Part shown: positions 37,101-43,371 of the stretch, in pieces | Layout: each line of letters starts with the position of its first letter | How positions within the stretch are numbered: position 1 is the stretch's first letter | Assembly: GCF_009769735.1 (NCBI RefSeq) | Contig: NZ_WSRO01000002.1 | Coordinates: 5,716,001 to 5,780,000 of the forward strand | Direction of reading: 5' to 3' | Source: Streptomyces sp. BA2 | Lineage (GTDB): Bacteria > Actinomycetota > Actinomycetes > Streptomycetales > Streptomycetaceae | Length of the DNA stretch: 64,000 nucleotides | Notes under the pieces: generated by a model | The model's input: the letters and a program-made list of their open reading frames with translations, nothing else | Databases searched by the model: none | What the model was told of the DNA's origin: nothing | Made by a program: the position numbers and the translations under genes

Positions 37101-40100
37101 ACGACGTCGTACGAGTACGACGCCTACGGCCAGTTGACGCGGGCGATCGACGCCAACGGCAATCCGACGGCGTACAAGGACTTCGTCGCGGCGGGCTATC
37201 CGCGCACCACGACAGACGCCCTCGCAAAGTTCACGACGACGGAGTACGACGCACGCGGCCAGGTGACGGAGGTCGTCGACGCCCTGGGCAAGAAGACGAC
37301 CCAGACGTACGACGCGTTCGGTCGCCCGCTGGTGTCGAAGGTGCCGAAGGACCAGACGGCCGGCGTGTACATCACGACACCGGCGCCCGAGTACGACGCC
37401 AATGACAACGTCACCAAATCGACGGCGCCCAACGGTGCCGTTTCCACCGCGAGTTACGACGACGCGGACCAGGTGGTATCGGCCACGGCGCCAAAGGACA
37501 CGGACACGTCTGGCGAGCGGAAGACGGCGTACACGTACGACAGCGTCGGCAACCTCAAGACGACGACGGAGCCGAAGGGGACGGCGACACCGTCGAACCC
37601 CGACGACTTCGTCACGACGAACAACTACGACGAGATCTACCAGCTCGAATCGGTGGTCAACGCCAAGAAGGACAAGGTCAGTTATGTCTACGACGGGGTC
37701 GGCAACCCGGTCCGCGTCATAGACCCGAAGAAGAACGCGACCCCTTCTCCTGACGACTACACGACCAAGACCGACTACGACATGAACCACCGTGTCGTGG
37801 CGGTCGGGGACGCCGCGGGCCGCACGGTCAAGCAGTCGTACGACAAGGACTCCCTGACCGTCACGACGACGGACGCGGAGAACAACACGACCGTCAACCA
37901 CTACGACGAGCGCGGCAAGCTCGCGGTGGTGGAGGCCCCGCACGAGGGCACGACGGTCCGTACGACGAAGTTCGGCTACGACGAGGTGGGCAACCAGATC
38001 AAGGTCTTCACGCCGAGAGGCGTGGCGACGGAGGACCAGCCCGACGATTTCGTCGCCGAGACGACGTACGACCCTCTGAACCGCCCCTCCCGCCAGATCC
38101 AGCCGTACGACCCGAAGGACCCGCGCTACAACAGGAAGGTCTGGTCGGAGACGACGTACGACGCCGTGGGCCGGGTGGAGAAGACGTCGATGCCGCCCTC
38201 GGAGGGCGAGACGACCCGGAACGACACCACGTACGGCTACTACGACAACGGCTGGGTGAAGACGTCGCGGGACGTGTGGGACATCCGCACGACGTACGAC
38301 TACAACGCCCTGGGCCAGCAGACCGCGCGCCAACTGACGTCGGCGGGCGGCTCGACGAGCCGGACCATGCGGTGGGGCCACTACCCCGACGGCAAGCTCA
38401 AGTCGCGTGACGACGACGGCATTCCGCTGGGCAGCGCGGAGCTGGTCGCGTACGAGTCCCAGGCTCGCGCGGGCAAGGGGACGGAGTCGTCCCCGCACAC
38501 CTGGAAGCTGAACATCGCGAAGGCGGGCAAGTACACGGCGTACGAGCAGTCCGGGAAGCAAGGGGCCTGGAAGAAGCTCGGCACAGCCACCTACAAGAAG
38601 GGCGAGAACGCCGACCTGAAGGCGGCCGCGGACACGGTGAAGCTGGTCCGCGACAACTCGGCGGAGAAGGCCGCGGACACGGAGCGCAAGCGCTTCGCGT
38701 ACGCGTACGACGTCAACGGCAACCTCACGTCGATCGACGACACCTCGACCGGCACGAAGGTCGACGCGTACACGATGTCGTACACCGGCCTGAACCAGGT
38801 CGAGAAGGTGACGGAGGCGCTGGCGGGTCAGGAGAAGAAGGCCACCTCCTACACGTACGACGCGAACGGTCAGCCGGAGACGCTGAGCCACCCGGATCAG
38901 TACGCGAAGTACACCTACGACCTGCGCGAGTTGGTCAAGACAGCCACGGTGGGCAAGTCGGCGTCGGACGCCTCGCCGAAGGTCACGTCGTACGACTACA
39001 CGTACCGGGGCGAGCGGAAGACGGAGACCAAGGCCAACAAGAACAAGGTCGACTACGCCTACTACCTGGACGGCGCGCTCAAGTCCCAGACGGAGAGGAA
39101 GCCCGACGGCACGACCCTCGTCTCCTCCCACAACTACGCCTATGACGCGAACGGCAACAAGGCGCAGGACGTGGCGAAGAAGATGAACGCCGACGACCAC
39201 GCGAAGTACGTGTCGTCGACGACGGACTACACGTACGACCCGGCGGACCGCCTCGCGAAGTCTGCCCGTACCGGGGACGGCGCGGGCACGGAGACATACG
39301 TCCACGACGACAACGCGAACGTCATCTCGCAGACGGTCAAGGGCAAGACGACGACGTTCGGCTATGACCGCAACCGGTTGTTGAAGACGACGACGGGCGG
39401 CGCGTCGGCGTCACACATATACGACGCCTTCGGCCGCCAGGAGTCGGTGACAGCGGGCGGCAAGGTCATCGAACGCAACGCGTACGACGGCTTCGACCGC
39501 GTGAAGCAGCACGAGAAGGCGGACGCGTCGACGGGTGCCTTGAAGACGACGAAGTACGCGTACGACCCGCTGGACCGCACGTCGTCGCGGACGGACGCGG
39601 CAGGCAAGTCGACGGACTACACCTACCTCGGCATGTCGGGCGAGGTCCTGGGCGAGGAGGTCACCGGCAAGCTGACGAAGTCGTACCAGTACGGCCCGTG
39701 GGGCGAGCGCCTGTCCCAGGTCAAGCACGCCGCGGACGGCTCGGCGGGGGAGTCCACGTTCTACGGCTACAACAGCCACTCGGACGTCGAGACTCTGACC
39801 GACAAAGACGGCAACACGAAGGCAACGTACGGGTATTCGGCGTACGGGTCGGATGACAAGGCCGACTTCACCGGCATCGACAAGCCGGACGCGGGCGACC
39901 CGACGAAGGACGCGTACAACCCGTACCGCTTCAACTCAAAGCGGTGGGACGCGGCTTCGGCCACGTATGACATGGGGTTCCGGGATTACAGTCCGGGACT
40001 CAATCGGTTTACGACTCGGGATATGTACAACGGGGCTCTTGCGGATATGGGGCTCGGTGTGGACCCGCTCACTTCGAATCGATATGCATTTGCGGGTGGC

Positions 40101-40973
40101 AATCCCGTCGGCTTCGCGGAGCTTGATGGTCATAAGCCAATCGAATGCATCGAGGCTGGCGTTACGTGCAAGCTTTCGAGTGAGGGTTGGAAAGCATCCG
40201 CGTCCCCCAAAGCCAAGTCGGCGAAAGTCACCCGCAACGCTGGCACTTCAAACGTGTCGAGTGAGTGTGGCACGGCGGCGACCGCGAAAATGAGCGCTCA
40301 CGATGCTGCTGTCTGCAGGAGTGGCGACGCAGTGCAGGAGTGGGCGAAGGCCAACAATGTCAGCGGCTACGCGACGGTCGACATCGGTTCAAGTGGAAGG
40401 TCCGCCAACGCCATTCCTGGAGCCAGCGGGAACAATGCTGTCAACACGGGATATGCGGACGTGATGTTCTGGGGGAGTGACGAGGTGTATGTCTGGGAAG
40501 TGAAGCCCAACAACGCTTATGGGAAGAATGACGGACCGAAGGACCTCGATCGCTACCTGGCCAACCTGAACAGACACTTCGAGGCCGTTGGTGATGATCG
40601 AGATGTGCTGGCGGGGCCTGCCGTACCTGCGAAGCAGTTCACCTCAAGGCAAGGGGCCGGTCGGGTGTGGTCTGGTGGCGAGGCTGGTATGAGGTACTAC
40701 GGAATGGACAAGAAGCGACCCACTCCGAGCCCAACTCCGAACCCGCGTCCGGGGCCCACAGATATCGCCAAGCCTCGTTCGATGCCGTCTGCGGAGCCAT
40801 CGCCGTCGGCAACCGGCATGTACGGCACCCCCCGTCCTGGTGCCCGTGGCTACGCTCCAGAGGGTGCGGCAGGGTCAGGGTTCGGACTGGCCGCAATGAC
40901 CAGTTGGACGGCCCGGGCGCTTGGCAGCGCCTTCTCCGGTGGGCCGGCATGCATGCTGGGTGGCGCGTGCTGA
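34140..40973 (+). CDS. Sec-exported RHS polymorphic toxin with nuclease-like tip
   Basis: This 2277-residue protein has a Sec signal peptide (LLVGLVASAVVGTVLPQAAFA), a fibronectin-like region (near 90-195), a DNRLRE-type domain (near 200-370), an Ig-like segment (near 390-500) and dozens of YDxxGN/Y RHS repeats. The RHS core lies at about 1925-2000 (YRFNSKRWD, FRDYSPGLNRFTTRDMYNG, GNPVGFAELDG). The last 280 residues are a distinct tip with D2107...E2120-V-K2122 (GYADVMFW ... VYVWEVKPNN), the pattern of a PD-(D/E)xK nuclease, then a Pro/Ser-rich tail. GTG at 34173 is an alternative start with a better ribosome binding site. The tip region is visibly less GC-rich than the repeats. Confidence 0.82.
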   Translation: MKEGSGRVVDTVRNSYRRLLVGLVASAVVGTVLPQAAFAEAEERPAPVRASAADEGEGPPKGPRIPRTPPRKYPTNSPDPKVTYGKGGTTLDAPTVVHGNGPELSWPKYTSGKGAGDDLVGYQLHRSTRPDFKATGATLVTPLGKGMTSYRDTTTEPTRADSATETARRYSYRLLAQTRDGRLLASPVRRVGVPKAGHTLRILRAGHTDTTLSSAEPGANLDEKWLSVGAGDGRYGTTRAALRFPTSGIPKKATVLQAELRLRAAGKTAKGALIELSPLKREFTEKSATWEKAGAKTPWSADGGDASAAIADTTGRSGAYTWDVTSLARQWAKRPSTNKGVLLSAAGQEPTRFPSSEAPEVAQRPRLSVITAEPTPWDTYYAPDTPTRMSENNTYPVDVTITNTTTTAWPAGERELSYKWSLPDGTDATTADNQLKADVPALAPGATDTVKATVKSPYTADGNRRSGYTLTWDIRNKTDGSWLSQKPGIGGLEQTTAVEDPTADRVGTEKHHAYTGKNTGAGSTLMSNLGSGNATWSYNAFTNPGRGINTFARFTYNAQDTSDSQLGHGWSAQAAGPLRLGSMLDFHPDADPGEAYVIDGDGTQHLFRKQGDGSWKPSAGYHYRLTAKPDVAKVCQTGSSPEVPDAWTLTRPDGTRFVIGCDGYLTAVIDKNGNTQTYVYEVRDSGNRWVKFLKEIKDPAGRSSLKLDYYGAGDATFDYIDDKGEKATGTDLWNPRIYDHLKSMTDISGRKLSFLYTEKGHLGRLTDGDGAAQPKVFSFSYDTAQGNKNTKLTKVTDPRGHATGVEYAEGPDSMASTKTITDRLRSTTGFTYTSGTDGGTEAKVTDAEKHTTTYATDAQDRPVKVTNAKSEQTKMTWDADHNVTLLEENNGAKTAYCYDEKTGYPLWERSAEENKDGVPSEAECAPGKSPTHSVRYEYKTRADGYSADLVKKTSAEGRVWQFGHDAKGNLKTVTDPKGAASSEEGDYTTSYEYDAYGQLTRAIDANGNPTAYKDFVAAGYPRTTTDALAKFTTTEYDARGQVTEVVDALGKKTTQTYDAFGRPLVSKVPKDQTAGVYITTPAPEYDANDNVTKSTAPNGAVSTASYDDADQVVSATAPKDTDTSGERKTAYTYDSVGNLKTTTEPKGTATPSNPDDFVTTNNYDEIYQLESVVNAKKDKVSYVYDGVGNPVRVIDPKKNATPSPDDYTTKTDYDMNHRVVAVGDAAGRTVKQSYDKDSLTVTTTDAENNTTVNHYDERGKLAVVEAPHEGTTVRTTKFGYDEVGNQIKVFTPRGVATEDQPDDFVAETTYDPLNRPSRQIQPYDPKDPRYNRKVWSETTYDAVGRVEKTSMPPSEGETTRNDTTYGYYDNGWVKTSRDVWDIRTTYDYNALGQQTARQLTSAGGSTSRTMRWGHYPDGKLKSRDDDGIPLGSAELVAYESQARAGKGTESSPHTWKLNIAKAGKYTAYEQSGKQGAWKKLGTATYKKGENADLKAAADTVKLVRDNSAEKAADTERKRFAYAYDVNGNLTSIDDTSTGTKVDAYTMSYTGLNQVEKVTEALAGQEKKATSYTYDANGQPETLSHPDQYAKYTYDLRELVKTATVGKSASDASPKVTSYDYTYRGERKTETKANKNKVDYAYYLDGALKSQTERKPDGTTLVSSHNYAYDANGNKAQDVAKKMNADDHAKYVSSTTDYTYDPADRLAKSARTGDGAGTETYVHDDNANVISQTVKGKTTTFGYDRNRLLKTTTGGASASHIYDAFGRQESVTAGGKVIERNAYDGFDRVKQHEKADASTGALKTTKYAYDPLDRTSSRTDAAGKSTDYTYLGMSGEVLGEEVTGKLTKSYQYGPWGERLSQVKHAADGSAGESTFYGYNSHSDVETLTDKDGNTKATYGYSAYGSDDKADFTGIDKPDAGDPTKDAYNPYRFNSKRWDAASATYDMGFRDYSPGLNRFTTRDMYNGALADMGLGVDPLTSNRYAFAGGNPVGFAELDGHKPIECIEAGVTCKLSSEGWKASASPKAKSAKVTRNAGTSNVSSECGTAATAKMSAHDAAVCRSGDAVQEWAKANNVSGYATVDIGSSGRSANAIPGASGNNAVNTGYADVMFWGSDEVYVWEVKPNNAYGKNDGPKDLDRYLANLNRHFEAVGDDRDVLAGPAVPAKQFTSRQGAGRVWSGGEAGMRYYGMDKKRPTPSPTPNPRPGPTDIAKPRSMPSAEPSPSATGMYGTPRPGARGYAPEGAAGSGFGLAAMTSWTARALGSAFSGGPACMLGGAC

Positions 40974-40986
40974 GCTAGAGGACATT

Positions 40987-41022
40987 ACCTGGTCGCGGCC
41001 GACAGGTCGGCCGCGACCAGGT
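40987..41022 (+). terminator. Perfect 16-bp hairpin between toxin and immunity gene
   Basis: ACCTGGTCGCGGCCGA at 40987-41002 is followed by loop cagg and the exact complement at 41007-41022. It begins 13 bp after the toxin stop and ends 18 bp before the next ATG. It may terminate or attenuate transcription, or protect the 3' end of the toxin mRNA. No U-tract follows. Confidence 0.75.
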
Positions 41023-41040
41023 AGTTCTAGGGAGTATTGG

Positions 41041-41847
41041 ATGGACATGTACTTCGAGGTCTGTCTCGATCGTGAGAGCTCGGATCATGGGGAGGTGGTC
41101 TCTCGCTGGTTTCTTGAGTGTCGACAGCGGCTTTTCCGGGACCTCACTGCATCCGACGGGGCGTGGCTGGCCTCGCTGACCAAAATGGAGAACTCTCCGG
41201 CGGAGCGATTCGAGGGTCCCGCCGACAGGGAGCTCGCATTCATGAATCAGCTGGTCATGCCGCCCTACTGGGCGCAGCTGGGATTCCATGAGGGCGATCA
41301 GCAACTTGCCTGGATCAGAACCTCCGCTGCGAATGCCGTAGACGGGCACCGTTCGGTTTCTGCGTTCCTGAAGTGTGATGATTCTGGGATGCGAGACCCG
41401 GAATTCTGCTCACGGCTGGTCGAGAATCTGTCCGTGGCAGCTGACGGATCCAACCCGGCCTTCGGACGTGTGGAGTACGGATTCTATTCGGACCGAGCAA
41501 ATCTCGACGTGGCCCTTCGCCGGAAGCCCAGGGAGTTCCTACCGACGAGCCGGAGTCTGCTCCGCGGTTATGGGTGGGTGACTATCTGTCCCGAGGAGTT
41601 GGTGAAGCGCCTTGGCGGGGTCCAATCACTTGAGAGTGGTGGAGCCTTCTTTCGCGTGATTCCACTCTCATCCGGAGGCGTCGTTCTCCAGGCATCGGAA
41701 ACACTGTTCGGCTATTCCGATGAAGTAATGGATGCGGTGTTCAGATCCCTGGCGAAGGTGCTTCCAGTAGGGGCCCCCAGGCCGCATGTCGCGTTTCCGG
41801 ACGTCCGTTTCACTCATCGGGATGCCAGCGAAATTCAAGGGGCCTGA
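41041..41847 (+). CDS. Probable immunity protein for the upstream RHS toxin
   Basis: This 268-residue soluble protein has no signal peptide, as expected of a cytoplasmic immunity factor. Its C-terminal half (LLRGYGWVTICPEELVKRLG, SSGGVVLQASETLFGYSDEV, VFRSLAKVLPVG) resembles Imm52/DUF3396-type immunity proteins in its GW-T...LGG...G pattern, by eye only. It lies directly after the toxin, separated by a hairpin, and shares the toxin tip's lower GC. ATG at 41041 follows ctagggag; ATG at 41047 is possible. Confidence 0.65.
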   Translation: MDMYFEVCLDRESSDHGEVVSRWFLECRQRLFRDLTASDGAWLASLTKMENSPAERFEGPADRELAFMNQLVMPPYWAQLGFHEGDQQLAWIRTSAANAVDGHRSVSAFLKCDDSGMRDPEFCSRLVENLSVAADGSNPAFGRVEYGFYSDRANLDVALRRKPREFLPTSRSLLRGYGWVTICPEELVKRLGGVQSLESGGAFFRVIPLSSGGVVLQASETLFGYSDEVMDAVFRSLAKVLPVGAPRPHVAFPDVRFTHRDASEIQGA

Positions 41848-42090
41848 GGTATGGGACGAGCGGCCGGGTGACGGGATGTCATCAGAATCGAGGACGGCCC
41901 GTCTTACCAGGAATGGCGTCCACCCGGTCGCGAGACGCGTGAGTGGGGCCAATGGTTGTACGGAGCAAGGCGGTTGACCCTGTGAGAAGGGGCACGCTGG
42001 GAGCCGTCACGGAAGAGCGGGGACTTCCGCTTGGTAGGGGGAGGGCGCGTCCTGCGCTCTCTCAGCCGCTGAGACGGAGGGGTGGGAGTT

Positions 42091-42525
42091 ATGGACGGCG
42101 AGGGAAGACAGGCGCCGAGAGCCGGGGAGATGCGGGGGCAGGCTCGGGAGTTCGTGGCGCGTGTGACCGTGCGGAATCGGTTGCCGCTCGATTTCTCTGT
42201 CGCGAGCCTACGTGTGGTCGACTTCCTCATCGCAGGGCTGCGCAAGGGCGGCCGTGGGCGCGATGAGGTCGCCGGAGCGCTCTTCGGACTCGGCGCCTAC
42301 GTCGGGGAAGTGCTCGTGCGTCGCGCCGGCGCCGTCTGGATCGATTTCGACAAATCCCAGCACGCCTACTTCGGACAATCTGTGGGTGTACGCATGCCGG
42401 ACGGCCGGGTATGGAATCCACTGGGTAAAGTGGCCAATTGCTTTGAAGCCACCCCGGATTCTCCTGAGAAGTCCCTCCAGACTTTTTATCTAACCCTTCC
42501 CGGTCGTGCACGAAATGCGGCATGA
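42091..42525 (+). CDS. Unrecognised 144-residue protein upstream of a sigma factor gene
   Basis: The protein has a helical middle (RVVDFLIAGLRKGGRGRDEV, LFGLGAYVGEVLVRRAGAVW) and a C-terminal segment with IDFDKSQHAYFGQSVGVRMP and WNPLGKVANCFE. No signal or membrane helix is seen and no family was recognised. The ATG at 42091 has an excellent ggaggggtgggag upstream; GTG at 42082 is weaker. The 243-bp gap before it (41848-42090) holds no gene. It lies 60 bp upstream of the first sigma factor gene. Confidence 0.68.
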   Translation: MDGEGRQAPRAGEMRGQAREFVARVTVRNRLPLDFSVASLRVVDFLIAGLRKGGRGRDEVAGALFGLGAYVGEVLVRRAGAVWIDFDKSQHAYFGQSVGVRMPDGRVWNPLGKVANCFEATPDSPEKSLQTFYLTLPGRARNAA

Positions 42526-42537
42526 TTCTTGACGCTT

Positions 42538-42565
42538 TGGGGGCACGGGCACGGTGATCAGTGTC
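42538..42565 (+). promoter_or_regulatory. Conserved 28-nt element upstream of sigma factor 1
   Basis: The segment starting TGGGGGCACGGGCACGGTGA and ending cagtgtc matches 25 of 28 positions with 47331-47358, upstream of the second sigma gene. It ends 20 bp before the GTG. It is a candidate promoter, operator or leader element shared by the two genes. Confidence 0.55.
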
Positions 42566-42585
42566 AACGGTGTTAAGAGGAGAGC

Positions 42586-43239
42586 GTGGGGCAGGGTGGG
42601 GAACATCGCCGTACGGCGGCCAGCGACGAGGAGTTGACGCGGGCGCTGGGGGGTGCCAGGGAGGGGGACGAGGCGGCTTTCGCTGTCGTCTATCGGTGCG
42701 TCCAGCCCGGACTTCTCGGGTACTTGCGTGGGCTCGTTCGCGAGGACGCCGAGGACGTGGCTTCCGAGGCGTGGTTGCAGATCGTCCGCGACCTGGGGCG
42801 GTTTCGCGGAGGCGGGGCCGACTTCCGCCGATGGACCGCAACCGTCGCCCGTCACCGAGCCATTGACCACCTCCGCCGCCAGAAGAGCAGGCCGCGCGCC
42901 TCCCTCCTGGAGTGGGACGCGTTCGCACTGCCGGCCGCCGATGACACGGCCGGTGAGGTCCTAGAGTCGATGACCACCGCGCGCGTCCTGGGACTTGTGG
43001 CCGGACTTCCGCCGGACCAGGGTGAGGCGGTGCTGTTGCGTGTCGTGGTGGGGCTCGATGGCCCGGCAGCCGCGCAGGTCCTCGGCAAGCGGCCGGGGGC
43101 GGTGCGGGCGGCCACGTATCGCGGACTGCGCGGTCTGGCACGGCAGTTGGCCTGCGAGGCGGAGCCTGCCTCCTTTCCCAGGCGGCGGTCCGTGGGCAGC
43201 GGGTACGCCATGCGTCGGGAGAGACGTGCGGTGTGTTGA
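42586..43239 (+). CDS. RNA polymerase sigma factor (ECF-type), paralogue 1
   Basis: This 217-residue sigma factor has region 2 (DEAAFAVVYRCVQPGLLGYL, SEAWLQIVRDLGRFRGGG, FRRWTATVARHRAIDHLRRQ) and region 4 (LPPDQGEAVLLRVVVGLDGP, VLGKRPGAVRAATYRGLRGL). The linker and the GKRPGAVR recognition segment are shared with two further sigma genes in this window. The C-terminal 25 residues are Arg-rich and specific to this copy. The GTG follows aagaggagagc. No anti-sigma gene follows; the amidase gene converges on it. Confidence 0.85.
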   Translation: MGQGGEHRRTAASDEELTRALGGAREGDEAAFAVVYRCVQPGLLGYLRGLVREDAEDVASEAWLQIVRDLGRFRGGGADFRRWTATVARHRAIDHLRRQKSRPRASLLEWDAFALPAADDTAGEVLESMTTARVLGLVAGLPPDQGEAVLLRVVVGLDGPAAAQVLGKRPGAVRAATYRGLRGLARQLACEAEPASFPRRRSVGSGYAMRRERRAVC

Positions 43240-43291
43240 AGCCCATACCGTCCCGGAGAGCCACATCAGTCCCGTCCACCACGTCGGCCCA

Positions 43292-43331
43292 GCGCCGTGC
43301 CGCCCCCCAACTCCGGGGAGCAGCACGGCGC
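43292..43331. terminator. Inverted repeat between convergent sigma and amidase genes
   Basis: GCGCCGTGC (43292-43300) pairs with GCACGGCGC (43323-43331). An inner CCCC/GGGG pairing extends the structure. It lies between the convergent stops at 43239 and 43372. Confidence 0.6.
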
Positions 43332-43371
43332 GTAGGTACTGCTTCAGAACCGCTTCAGGAATCGCCCGCCG

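Noticed and set aside
36924..39305. 793-codon minus-strand frame opposite the RHS repeats
   Set aside because: Val/Arg-rich shadow produced by the repetitive, GC-biased RHS coding sequence.
34140..40973. Frameshift or gene fusion, because of the great length
   Set aside because: The frame is continuous, with regular RHS repeats from signal peptide to core, as expected for this family.
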